This document shows, one piece after another, positions 14,855-26,065 of a stretch of DNA of 64,000 nucleotides. Positions within the stretch are counted from its first letter, which is position 1, and each line of letters begins with the position of its first letter. Source of the stretch: DASXTK01 sp050744325 (GTDB lineage: Bacteria > Actinomycetota > Acidimicrobiia > Acidimicrobiales > VFJN01). The stretch covers positions 66,615 through 130,614 of the forward strand of contig JBOGHK010000221.1 in assembly GCA_050744325.1 (NCBI GenBank). Direction: 5' to 3'. Both the position numbers and the translations under genes were made by a program. The notes under the pieces were generated by a model, which was not told the origin of the DNA, searched no databases, and was given only the letters and a program-made list of their open reading frames with translations.

Positions 14855-15840
14855 AGCACCTTCTGGGCATCGCCGACCTGTCCGCCGACGACATCGAGCA
14901 CTTCCTGCGCCTGACCGACCACTTCGTCGAGGTCACACGGCGCCGCATGCCGAAGGTGCCGGCGCTGCAGGGCCGCACGGTGTCCTGGCTGTTCTACGAG
15001 GACTCGACCCGCACCAGGCTGTCGTTCGAGCAGGCCGCCAAGCGGCTCTCGGCGGACACGCTGAGCTTCACGGTCTCCTCGTCGTCGGTCCGCAAGGGCG
15101 AGTCGCTGCGGGACACGGCGCTGACCATCGAAGCGATGGGGGTCGACGCGATCGTCGTGCGCCACCGCTCGTCCGGGGTCCCTGCCCAGGTGGCCCGGTG
15201 GGTGTCGGCCAGCGTGGTCAATGCCGGAGACGGCTGGCACGAGCACCCGACCCAGGCCCTTCTCGACTGCTACACGGTGCGCGAGCACCTGGGCTCGCTG
15301 GACGGCCGGCGGGTAGCCATCGTGGGAGACATCGCCCACAGCCGGGTGGCCCGCAGTGACGTGCTGGCGTTCACCCGTTTGGGGGCCGAGGTCACGCTGG
15401 TCGCTCCGGCCACCCTGCTGCCACCGACGCTGACTGGCTGGCCGGTCCGGGTCGACGTCGACTTCGACCGGGTGCTGCCCGACGTCGACGTGGTGTACCT
15501 CCTGCGCATGCAGCAGGAACGGATGACCGAGGCGCTGATCCCGTCGCTGCGTGAGTACACCGCGCGATGGGGCCTGACACGCCGCCGGCTCGACCGGCTC
15601 GACGACAAGGCGATCGTCATGCACCCCGGGCCGATGAACAGGGGCGTCGAGATCGCCGCCGACGTCGCCGACCTGCCCCGGGCGGTGGTCATCGACCAGG
15701 TGCGCAACGGGGTCGCGGTGCGGATGGCGGTGCTCTACGAGCTGCTCGGATCCGGCGGACTGGTCCACGACGGGCCCGACCGCGGTCGACGCGATCACGA
15801 GGTCGCGGGCGAAGGTCGAGCCGGAGGCTCGTCATCATGA
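14851..15840 (+). CDS. pyrB: Aspartate carbamoyltransferase catalytic subunit
   Basis: The protein has 329 residues. Carbamoyl-phosphate motifs are present: YEDSTRTRLSFE (STRTR at about 51), HPTQALLDCYTVREH (about 131) and MHPGPMNRGVEIA near the C-terminus. It catalyses the first committed step of pyrimidine synthesis in the cytosol. No pyrI regulatory gene is adjacent. GTG start in a GTGA overlap with the pyrR stop indicates translational coupling. The last 30 residues are a polar, poorly conserved tail that ends in the ATGA overlap with pyrC. Confidence 0.97.
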   Translation: MKHLLGIADLSADDIEHFLRLTDHFVEVTRRRMPKVPALQGRTVSWLFYEDSTRTRLSFEQAAKRLSADTLSFTVSSSSVRKGESLRDTALTIEAMGVDAIVVRHRSSGVPAQVARWVSASVVNAGDGWHEHPTQALLDCYTVREHLGSLDGRRVAIVGDIAHSRVARSDVLAFTRLGAEVTLVAPATLLPPTLTGWPVRVDVDFDRVLPDVDVVYLLRMQQERMTEALIPSLREYTARWGLTRRRLDRLDDKAIVMHPGPMNRGVEIAADVADLPRAVVIDQVRNGVAVRMAVLYELLGSGGLVHDGPDRGRRDHEVAGEGRAGGSSS

Positions 15841-17120
15841 GCGCGATCCTGCTGCGAGGCGGCACGGTCGTCGACCGGAGCGGCGAGCGGACCGCCGACG
15901 TCGCCGTCAACCTCGGGCGCATCGCCGCCGTCGGGCCCGACCTGTCGCCGAGCCGGGGCGACCTGGTGCTGGAGTGCGCCGGCCAGTTGGTGATGCCGGG
16001 GCTCGTCGACGTCCACACCCACTTGCGCCAGCCCGGTCACGAGGAGGCCGAGACCGTCGAGACCGGCGCCCGGGCCGCCGCGCTCGGTGGATACACCTGC
16101 GTCGTGGCCATGCCCAACACCACCCCGCCGATCGACTCCGCGGGGGTGGCCCGCGAGGTGCTCGAGCTGGGCGAGGGCACGTGCTGTGACGTCCGGACGT
16201 CGGCAGCGATCACCGTCGGCAGAGCCGGCGAGCGACTGACACCGATGGCCGAGCTCGCCGGCCTCGGGGTGCGGATCTTCACCGACGACGGCAACGGCGT
16301 GCAGGACGTTCGGCTGATGCGCCGCGCGCTGGAGTACGCCCGAGGCCTCGGGGTCACGCTGGCCCAGCACTGCGAGGACGAGGGACTCTCGGCGGGTGGC
16401 CACATGCACGAGGGCGCGGTGTCCGCACAGCTCGGCATCCCGGGGATCCCTGCCGAGGCCGAGGAGCTGATGGTGATGCGCGACATCGCGCTGGTCCGCC
16501 TCACCGGGGCTCGGGTGCACTTCCAGCACCTGTCGACCGAGGGAGCGGTCGCGATGGTGCGGGCCGCGAAGGGAGGCGGGCTGCCCGTGACCTGCGAGGC
16601 CACTCCGCACCACTTCACGCTGACCGACGAGCGGTGCGTGGGCTTCGACCCGGTGTTCAAGGTCAACCCTCCACTGCGCACCGAGGCCGACGTCGCCGCC
16701 GTCCGGGCTGGGCTGGCCGACGGCAGCATCGACTGCGTCGCCACCGACCACGCACCTCACGCGCCGGAGGCGAAGGAGCGGCCGTTCGACGAGGCGCCGC
16801 CGGGGATGCTGGGCCTGCAGACCGCCTTCGCGCTGGCGCTCACCCAGCTCGACCTGCCGCCCGCCGAGCTGGTGGGGTTGCTCTCGTCCCGGCCGGCCGC
16901 GATCGCCGGGGTGGGCGCCGACCACGGTGGCCTGGTCCAGCCGGGGCGTTCGGCGAACCTGTGCGTGGCCGACCCGGCGTCGACCTGGGTGGTCGAGGCG
17001 GACGGGTTGGCGAGCCGCAGCAGGAACACGCCGTTCGCCGGCATGAAGCTCACGGGCCAGGTCCGTCACACCTTGTTGTGGGGCGAGCCGGTGGTCCGCG
17101 ACGGTGAGGCCGAGCGTTAG
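15837..17120 (+). CDS. pyrC: Dihydroorotase
   Basis: The protein has 427 residues, type I (class of long dihydroorotases). The zinc site shows LVDVHTHLRQPG near residue 59, the loop VVAMPNTTPPIDS, His motifs in LAQHCEDE and VHFQHLSTEGA, EATPHHFTLTD, and Asp in CVATDHAPHAPEAK. It closes carbamoyl-aspartate to dihydroorotate. The ATG overlaps the pyrB stop (ATGA) and follows GGAGG. It is the last gene of the PyrR-controlled block; the next gene, carA, has its own control region. Confidence 0.97.
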   Translation: MSAILLRGGTVVDRSGERTADVAVNLGRIAAVGPDLSPSRGDLVLECAGQLVMPGLVDVHTHLRQPGHEEAETVETGARAAALGGYTCVVAMPNTTPPIDSAGVAREVLELGEGTCCDVRTSAAITVGRAGERLTPMAELAGLGVRIFTDDGNGVQDVRLMRRALEYARGLGVTLAQHCEDEGLSAGGHMHEGAVSAQLGIPGIPAEAEELMVMRDIALVRLTGARVHFQHLSTEGAVAMVRAAKGGGLPVTCEATPHHFTLTDERCVGFDPVFKVNPPLRTEADVAAVRAGLADGSIDCVATDHAPHAPEAKERPFDEAPPGMLGLQTAFALALTQLDLPPAELVGLLSSRPAAIAGVGADHGGLVQPGRSANLCVADPASTWVVEADGLASRSRNTPFAGMKLTGQVRHTLLWGEPVVRDGEAER

Positions 17121-17129
17121 TGGATGCAC

Positions 17130-17148
17130 TAGACTGCATAGCTATGCA
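17130..17148 (+). promoter_or_regulatory. ArgR-type operator and -10 box at carA
   Basis: TGCAT-AGCT-ATGCA (17135-17148) is a perfect 14-base palindrome. The same TGCAT-N4-ATGCA lies before argC. It fits the ARG-box type bound by ArgR hexamers. TAGACT (17130-17135), a TANNNT -10, is 8 bases before ATG 17144, so the operator covers the transcription start. ArgR binding should repress carAB when arginine is plentiful; inferred. Confidence 0.65.
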
Positions 17149-18267
17149 ATCCCGCTCGGCGAACCCTGGAGTCATGGAGGGGGCGCTGGCCCTCGCCGAC
17201 GGTTCGGTGTTCGAGGGCGAGCTCATCGGTGCCGTCCCCGACGGCGCTGGCGTCGCGGGCCGGGGCGAGGTGGTGTTCAACACGGCGTTGAGCGGCTACC
17301 AGGAGATCGTCAGCGACCCCTCGTATGCCGGCCAGATCATCACCTTCACCGCGTCGCACATCGGCAACTACGGCGTGAACCAGGCCGACTTCGAGTCCTC
17401 GAGGCTGCACTGCCGGGGGGTCGTCGCTCGCGACCTGGCTCGTCGGCACTCCAACTGGCGCGCCGACGGCCACCTCGACGCGCTGCTGCGCGAGTCGGGC
17501 ATCCCCGGCATCGCCGGCGTCGACACCCGGCGGCTGACCCGGCTGATCCGCGAGCACGGCGCCATGCCCGGGGCCTTCGGCGCGGGCACCGAAGCCGAAC
17601 TGCGGGCCGCCGCTGTGGCCGAGCCCGGCACCGACGGCGTCGACCTGGTGGCCGAGGTCACCACCCCCGAGCCGTACACCGTCGCCGGCCCCGACCCCGG
17701 GGCCCCCCGGCTCGTGGCCTACGACTACGGGATCAAGCGCATGATCCTGCGCCACCTGAGTCGTTGCTTCCAGGTCGAGGTGGTGCCGGCGTCGACCACG
17801 GCCGGCGAGGTCCTGGCTCGGGTGCCCGACGCGGTCTTCTTATCCAACGGCCCGGGCGACCCGGCGACCGTCCCCTACGCCGTGGACGCGATCCGCGGTC
17901 TGGTGGGCGAGGTGCCGGTGTTCGGGATCTGCCTCGGTCACCAGCTGCTGGCCCGGGCCATCGGTGCCGAGACCGTCAAGCTGCCGTTCGGCCACCACGG
18001 CGCGAATCACCCGGTGCGCGACCTGCGCAGCGGCGCGATCGCCATCACCAGCCAGAACCACAACTTCGCCGTGGCGGCCGACAGCCTGGCCGGGCGAGCT
18101 GAGGTGACCCACGTCAACCTCAACGACGGGGTGTGCGAGGGCCTGCGGGTCACCGACGCGTTGGCGTGGGGCGTGCAGCACCATCCGGAGGCCGGCCCCG
18201 GTCCGCACGACAGCACCTACCTGTTCGACGAGCTCGCGGCGGTCGTCGCGGGCGGGGTGGTGCGCTG

Positions 18268-18268
<1 letters not shown>
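17144..18268 (+). CDS. carA: Carbamoyl phosphate synthase small (glutaminase) subunit
   Basis: The protein has 374 residues from ATG 17144. The N-terminal CPSase domain contains GEVVFNTALSGYQEIVSDPS and ASHIGNYGVN. The class I glutamine amidotransferase half has VFLSNGPGDP, the nucleophile Cys in VFGICLGHQLLARAIG, ITSQNHNFAV and His/Glu in QHHPEAGPGP. It supplies ammonia to CarB. ATG 17144 is favoured because a -10 box lies 8 bases upstream (leaderless mRNA); ATG 17174 starts closer to the usual N-terminus (MEGALALADGSVFEGE) and has GGAG only two bases away. It overlaps carB by one base (TGATG). Confidence 0.95.
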
Positions 18269-21750
<3,482 letters not shown>

Positions 21751-21881
21751 CCCGGCTCGGCCCTCCGTCGCCGCCTGTTCGACACGTCCCGGCACGGCCG
21801 TCGCTTCCTACGAGCGGCCGGGTGTCCTGGGCACGATCACCCCGACTGAGGTCCCGCACTCGGTACGGGTGGTCGCGGGGC

Positions 21882-22583
21882 TTACGTACGGTCGACCGCC
21901 GCCAGGATCGCCTGGCTCAGCTGCACCGGCTTGGTGAACTGGGGCCAGTGGCCGGTGGGCAGGTCGACGTACTCGACGTCACGCATGGCGGCGAGCTCGG
22001 CGACGTACGGATGCCCCTGCGCGATCCACTCGCGCAGCTGCTCGCTCGGGAACCCGCACGAGATGATCGTGGCCGGCACGTCGTAGCGCCGTTCGTCGGC
22101 GAGCACCTGCGGGTCGTGCGCGACCGCCGCGGGCTGGGGCACGGCATGCGCCCGGAACGCCTCCCGCAGCTCGTCGTCGAGGTCGCGCAGATCCTCCTCG
22201 CCGAACTCCGACCAGTCCGGGAGCGGGATCTCGCCGTCGATCACCGGCAGCTCGTCGTTGATGGCCTGCCCGACTCCGAGCGGCCCGGCGTCGACGTAGA
22301 CCACCCGTGCCACTCGGTCGGGTCTGGCGTCCGCAGCCGCGTGGGCGATCGCCCCGCCTCCGGAGTGCCCGACCAGCACGACCGGCCCGTCGGCCTCGTC
22401 GACGGCGGTGACGACAGCATCGACGTGGTCGCTCAGCCCGATGCCACCGCGATCGGCATCTGCCGACTCGAGGCCGGGCAGCGTGAGCGCGCGCACCCGG
22501 TGGCCCGACTGTTCGAGCGCCGGCGCGACCTCGGCCCACGAGGAGCCGTCGAGCCAGAAGCCGGGGATCAGGATGATGTCCAT
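21882..22583 (-). CDS. Alpha/beta hydrolase
   Basis: The protein has 233 residues. It begins MDIILIPGFWLDGSSWAEV (oxyanion HG-type loop), has the nucleophile elbow VVLVGHSGGGAIAHAAAD (Ser about 77), an acid in the region ISCGFPSEQ and the terminal His in LPTGHWPQFTKP. This layout matches small carboxylesterase/salicylate-esterase-like hydrolases. Substrate unknown. The frame is open far upstream, but MDIILIPG is the natural start of the fold; no clear SD precedes it. It lies between carB and the inverted pyrD, all against the direction of the pyr genes. Confidence 0.85.
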   Translation of the reverse strand: MDIILIPGFWLDGSSWAEVAPALEQSGHRVRALTLPGLESADADRGGIGLSDHVDAVVTAVDEADGPVVLVGHSGGGAIAHAAADARPDRVARVVYVDAGPLGVGQAINDELPVIDGEIPLPDWSEFGEEDLRDLDDELREAFRAHAVPQPAAVAHDPQVLADERRYDVPATIISCGFPSEQLREWIAQGHPYVAELAAMRDVEYVDLPTGHWPQFTKPVQLSQAILAAVDRT

Positions 22584-22668
22584 GATTGGTGTTCTACACC
22601 GGCACCGAGAGTCTGTCGTTCGGTCGGCGCCTGCGGGCCATGCCGGTGAGCGTCCTGTGGGAGGTCGA

Positions 22669-22740
22669 ATGACGGACATACCGTGGATGCTCGACGAGCT
22701 GACCGCCTTCGCCTCGGCCGGGAGCGGCTCGCGGCAGCGG
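22669..22740 (+). pseudogene. Possible N-terminal stub of a SAM methyltransferase-like gene
   Basis: An ATG with a good SD (GGGAGG) starts MTDIPWMLDELTAFASAG. This resembles the opening of actinobacterial class I methyltransferases (M-D-PWM-DELA), but the methyltransferase core is missing and the frame runs into DNA that encodes the end of pyrD on the other strand. It is read as a truncated remnant with low certainty. Confidence 0.25.
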
Positions 22741-23697
22741 CTACGAGCGGGGACGGGGACGCCGCGCCAGCCGCTCGACCACGCCGCGGGCGATGGTGTG
22801 GGTCGCTCGCGGGTCGGCGAAGTTGGCCGTACCGACCTGGACGGCGGTGGCGCCCAAGTCGAGGTACGCAACCGCATGGTCCACGGTCGAGACGCCGCCG
22901 GCGGCGACGATCGACAGGTCGGGGCAGCGCTGGTGCACCGCGGCGACGGTCCGTCGGACGATGGGCCGCAGCAACGCTCCGGAGACGCCACCGCCCCGAC
23001 CGCCGACCGTCGGCAACGGGGTCTCCGCCGGGAACTGCGTGCCCGGATAGGTGTTGGTGAGCGTCACCGCGTCGACGCCCGCCGCCGAACACGCGTCGGC
23101 GACCGCCGGAACGTCCGGAGCGTTGGGCGCCAGCTTGGCCCACACGCCCACCGCGTCGTCGGCCAGGGCCCGGATCTTGCCGCACACCTCGCGGGCGACG
23201 TCGGGGTTGTGCGAGGGCAGCTCGGCGGAGGTCGCCAGGTTGGGGCACGAGAGGTTGATCTCCCAGGCGACCGGCCCCGACACCTCGGCCATGAGCTGTG
23301 CAGCATTCAGCAGCTCCTCGGGAGTGTGGCCCCAGATGCTCGCGACGACGGCCAACCGACGCTCCAGCAGTAGCGGCAGCGTGTGCGCTGACCAGGCCCC
23401 GACACCCGGGTTCTGCAACCCGACGCTGTTGAGCATCGAGCCCGCGGACAGCGGCACCAGTCGGGGTGGTTCGTTCCCGGCCCACGGCTTCGCCGACAGG
23501 GACTTGACCACCAGGGCACCCAGCAACGCTGGGTCGCCGTACGGAGCGAGCTCGAGGCCGTACCCGTAGGTGCCCGATGCCGGCATCACGGGGTTGCGCA
23601 GGGTCGTGCGGCCGAGGGTGGCGGGGTGGTCCCACACCGAGCTGTGGTCGTCGCCCGATGGCGCGCCACGTCGACGGAACCGGTCCCGGAGGATCAC
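22741..23697 (-). CDS. pyrD: Dihydroorotate dehydrogenase, class 1 (1B-like)
   Basis: The protein has 318 residues. FMN/orotate motifs: RNPVMPASGTYGYGLELAPY, VVKSLSAKPWAGNEPPRLV, MLNSVGLQNPGV, EINLSCPNLATSAE (Cys in the active-site loop as in class 1), VWAKLAPNAPDVPAVADAC, VTLTNTYPG, GGVSGALLRPIVRRTVAAV and IVAAGGVSTVDHAVAYLDLG. Active-site Cys and absence of an N-terminal membrane helix exclude class 2. Class 1B normally works with the iron-sulfur partner PyrK, which is not in this window. The GTG start is close behind a strand-opposite intergenic region shared with pyrF. Its orientation is opposite to the rest of the pyr genes. Confidence 0.9.
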   Translation of the reverse strand: MILRDRFRRRGAPSGDDHSSVWDHPATLGRTTLRNPVMPASGTYGYGLELAPYGDPALLGALVVKSLSAKPWAGNEPPRLVPLSAGSMLNSVGLQNPGVGAWSAHTLPLLLERRLAVVASIWGHTPEELLNAAQLMAEVSGPVAWEINLSCPNLATSAELPSHNPDVAREVCGKIRALADDAVGVWAKLAPNAPDVPAVADACSAAGVDAVTLTNTYPGTQFPAETPLPTVGGRGGGVSGALLRPIVRRTVAAVHQRCPDLSIVAAGGVSTVDHAVAYLDLGATAVQVGTANFADPRATHTIARGVVERLARRPRPRS

Positions 23698-23834
23698 CGA
23701 TCGGACCGTACCAGGACGTCATGGCGGCCACGATCGAGAGGCCGAGGCGACGGTGACTGCCGGCCGCGATGACCTCGAGGACCTCAACCGTGCTGGCATG
23801 GGCACTATTGCCTCGGGTGGATTCGGGTGACCTC

Positions 23835-23840
23835 TAAGCT
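23835..23840 (+). promoter_or_regulatory. Putative -10 box (TAAGCT) of pyrF
   Basis: TAAGCT fits TANNNT and lies 25 bases before the pyrF ATG, leaving room for the SD GGAG. The 168-base pyrD-pyrF interval should hold promoters for both directions; no -35 is convincing. Confidence 0.35.
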
Positions 23841-23865
23841 CCGGACAACGTGATCGGAGCAGCCC

Positions 23866-24600
23866 ATGACCGAGACCACGACCACGCAACCCGGCGACAC
23901 GCCGGCCTACGCCGACCTGCCGGACGACGTCCGGTCGCGACTGGCGGTCGCGCTGGACATCGACGACCTCGTCGCCGCGACCCGCTTGGCACGCGAGCTG
24001 CAGCCGTGGTTCGGCACGGCGAAGGTCGGGCTCGAGCTGTACAGCGCCGCGGGGCCCGACGCCGTCGTGTCGCTCGCCGGGCTGGGTCTCGACGTGTTCT
24101 GCGACCTGAAGCTGCACGACATCCCTACCACTGTCCGACGGGCGGCACGGGTGCTCGGCGCCCTCGGCGCCCGCTACCTGACGCTGCATGCGAGCGGCGG
24201 TGTCTCGATGCTGCGGGCCGGCGTCGAGGGCTTGCGCGAGGGCGCCGCGCGTGCCGACCTCGACGAGCCCGTCCCGCTCGCCGTCACCGTGTTGACCAGC
24301 GAGGTCGACGCCTCCGAGCACCTGTTGCGCCAACGCGTCACGGCCGGGCTCGACGCCGGCTGCGCAGGCTTCGTGTGCGCCGTGCCCGACGTCGCGACGG
24401 TGCGCGAGCTGGCCCCGGCGGCGGCGATCGTGACCCCGGGCATCCGGGCGCCTGGCGCGCCGGTCGACGACCAGGCCCGCGTGGCGACCCCACAGCAGGC
24501 TCTCGATGCCGGCGTCGACCTACTGGTCATCGGCCGTCCGGTGACCGATGCCGCCGACCCGGCGGGCGCCGCCGAGGCATTGCTGGGCGGCCTGCGCTAG
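23866..24600 (+). CDS. pyrF: Orotidine 5'-phosphate decarboxylase
   Basis: The protein has 244 residues. The TIM-barrel enzyme carries the catalytic DxKxxD array in VFCDLKLHDIPTTVRRAARV (about 83-102), preceded by AKVGLELYSAAGPDAV. Phosphate-binding segments are VTPGIRAPGAPVDDQARVAT and LLVIGRPVTDAADPAGAAE. This is the type 1 family, whereas the syntenic mycobacterial pyrF is, to my knowledge, type 2. It makes UMP from OMP in the cytosol. The ATG has GGAG 7 bases upstream. Confidence 0.96.
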   Translation: MTETTTTQPGDTPAYADLPDDVRSRLAVALDIDDLVAATRLARELQPWFGTAKVGLELYSAAGPDAVVSLAGLGLDVFCDLKLHDIPTTVRRAARVLGALGARYLTLHASGGVSMLRAGVEGLREGAARADLDEPVPLAVTVLTSEVDASEHLLRQRVTAGLDAGCAGFVCAVPDVATVRELAPAAAIVTPGIRAPGAPVDDQARVATPQQALDAGVDLLVIGRPVTDAADPAGAAEALLGGLR

Positions 24601-24610
24601 TCACAGCGCC

Positions 24611-24626
24611 GGGGGCCGAAACCCCC
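24611..24626 (+). terminator. Possible hairpin after pyrF
   Basis: GGGGG-CCGAAA-CCCCC lies 10 bases after the pyrF stop and ahead of the mihF promoter. No T-run follows. Confidence 0.35.
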
Positions 24627-24676
24627 TGAATCTCTACGCAAGGCGGTAGTGGCGCGATTGAGGTTTCGCGGTGGAG

Positions 24677-24682
24677 TAGGGT
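24677..24682 (+). promoter_or_regulatory. -10 box (TAGGGT) for leaderless mihF
   Basis: TAGGGT fits TANNNT and lies 7 bases before ATG 24690. This supports the ATG over the GTG at 24681, which falls inside the -10 itself. Confidence 0.5.
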
Positions 24683-24689
24683 GCCCCGC

Positions 24690-25007
24690 ATGCCGCAGCC
24701 TCCCGCACTTACACCCGAGCAGCGCGAAGCCGCCCTGGCCAAGGCCGCCGAGGCGCGGCGTGCTCGGGCTGAGCTCAAAGAGAAGTTGAAGATGGGGTCC
24801 ATGTCTCTGAAGGACCTTCTCGCCCAAGCTGACGACAGCGACACGGTCGGCAAGATGAAGGTCTTGGCCGTGCTCGAGTCTCTGCCCGGTGTGGGCAAGG
24901 TCCGGGCCCGCCGTGCCATGGAAGAGATCGGCATTGCCGATACCCGGCGTGTACGGGGCTTGGGTGATCAGCAGCGCAAGTCGCTGCTCGAGACCTTCAG
25001 CGGCTAG
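24690..25007 (+). CDS. mihF: Integration host factor, actinobacterial type (mIHF)
   Basis: The protein has 105 residues and follows the mIHF pattern throughout: LTPEQREAALAKAAEARRAR, ELKEKLKMGSMSLKDLLAQA, MKVLAVLESLPGVGKVRARR (helix-hairpin-helix-like DNA contact), EIGIADTRRVRGLGDQQRKS and LLETF. It is a small helical DNA-binding nucleoid protein unrelated to alpha/beta IHF. Position between pyrF and rpoZ is conserved in actinobacteria. It is followed after 24 bases by the CMP-kinase-like gene. Confidence 0.95.
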   Translation: MPQPPALTPEQREAALAKAAEARRARAELKEKLKMGSMSLKDLLAQADDSDTVGKMKVLAVLESLPGVGKVRARRAMEEIGIADTRRVRGLGDQQRKSLLETFSG

Positions 25008-25031
25008 CGCCGCCCCCGTCGCCGACACTCG

Positions 25032-25622
25032 TTGCAACCTTCGCCCGGTCCGATCCCTGAGGTCGGGTCCAAGCACGGGCTGATAGCCGTTGCCGGTCCG
25101 CCAGGTTCGGGTACGAGCACGGCCGCGTCCCGGGTGGCCTCGGCCCTCGGGCTCGAGCTGGTGCTCGGCGGCCAGGTCTTCCGGGCCATGGCGGTCGAGC
25201 ACGGGCTGAGCCTGGCGGAGTTCGGGGCCTATGCCGCAACGCGACCGGCGGTCGACGTCGAGCTCGACCGCCGGCTCGCCGACCGGGCGCGCGCCGGCGC
25301 CGTCGTCATCGAGTCGCGTCTCTCCGGGTGGATCGTCCACAACGAGCGACTCGACGGTGTGACGGTCTACCTCCGATGCGACGATCGCATCCGGGCCGAG
25401 CGCGTCGCCACGCGCGAGGAGGTCTCCGTCGACCAGGCGTTCGCCGACAACGCCGAGCGCGAGAAGGTCGAGCACGACCGGTACCTCGCGCTCTACGGGC
25501 TCGATCTCGGCGATCTCTCGATCTACGACGTGGTCCTCGACTCTGGCGTGCACGATGCCGCCGAGATCGCGGACCGGATCGTCGCCGCCGCCCGCGAGCG
25601 GTTCCCCCAAATCCCGACCTGA
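25032..25622 (+). CDS. Archaeal-type cytidylate-kinase-like P-loop kinase at the gmk position
   Basis: The protein has 196 residues. LIAVAGPPGSGTSTAASRVA is a P-loop of the archaeal CMP kinase type (GxxGSGTTT), followed by LELVLGGQVFRAMAVEHGLS, LAEFGAYAATRPAVDVELDR and VVIESRLSGWIVHNE, matching the archaeal order GEIFRE, LEEF-KYAE, DRELDRR and VLEGRL-GW. A lid-like segment ERVATREEVSVDQAFADNAE follows. This is not the guanylate-kinase fold signature (no SRxPRxGE), yet the gene sits exactly where gmk lies in relatives. It may phosphorylate CMP, another NMP, or replace Gmk; unknown. The start is TTG 25032 (the only in-frame choice upstream of the P-loop); no good SD. Confidence 0.8.
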   Translation: MQPSPGPIPEVGSKHGLIAVAGPPGSGTSTAASRVASALGLELVLGGQVFRAMAVEHGLSLAEFGAYAATRPAVDVELDRRLADRARAGAVVIESRLSGWIVHNERLDGVTVYLRCDDRIRAERVATREEVSVDQAFADNAEREKVEHDRYLALYGLDLGDLSIYDVVLDSGVHDAAEIADRIVAAARERFPQIPT

Positions 25623-25656
25623 TCACTCGGATTTACGCCTAGCTCTGACCAGGCGG

Positions 25657-25662
25657 TACGCT
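25657..25662 (+). promoter_or_regulatory. Putative -10 box (TACGCT) of rpoZ
   Basis: TACGCT fits TANNNT and would give a 5' leader of about 34 bases ending in GGAG before the rpoZ ATG. Confidence 0.35.
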
Positions 25663-25702
25663 GGTCTGCTGTCCTTCGTCGCTACCCCCGGAGCATCCCG
25701 CG

Positions 25703-26023
25703 ATGGCCACTCGCCAAGACACCATGATGAGCCCGTCGATCGAGGGCCTCCTCGATCGGGCTGGTTCGAAGTTCTCGCTCGTGACGCTGTCGTCGAAGCG
25801 TGCCCGCGAGATCAACTCCTACTTCAACCAGCTGGGCGAGGGGCTCGGCGCCATCGTCCCGCCGCAGGTGACCTCGGTGGCTCGCAAGCCGTTGTCGATC
25901 GCCTTCGAGGAGATCGGTGGCGGCAAGATCGTCCCGGTCGACCCCGAGGACCTTCCGGCCGAGGGCGCTGTCGATGCCGGTGACGAGGCAGCGAGCGCCG
26001 ACCAGGGCGAGACACCCCACTAG
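25703..26023 (+). CDS. rpoZ: RNA polymerase omega subunit
   Basis: The protein has 106 residues. Omega signatures are SKFSLVTLSSKRAREINSYF (about 22-41), QLGEGLGAIVPPQV and ARKPLSIAFEEIGGGKI. The acidic tail (VDPEDLPAEGAVDAGDEAA) is poorly conserved. Omega chaperones the beta-prime subunit into the core enzyme. ATG with GGAG 9 bases upstream. It lies in the conserved order before coaBC. Confidence 0.93.
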   Translation: MATRQDTMMSPSIEGLLDRAGSKFSLVTLSSKRAREINSYFNQLGEGLGAIVPPQVTSVARKPLSIAFEEIGGGKIVPVDPEDLPAEGAVDAGDEAASADQGETPH

Positions 26024-26065
26024 GGACGATCCCCGAGGCGCCGGACGACGGCTCGAGCGCAGCAG

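Noticed and set aside
17120..17144. carA starting at GTG 17120
   Set aside because: It would translate through the ArgR-type operator and the -10 box; conserved CarA sequence begins further downstream.
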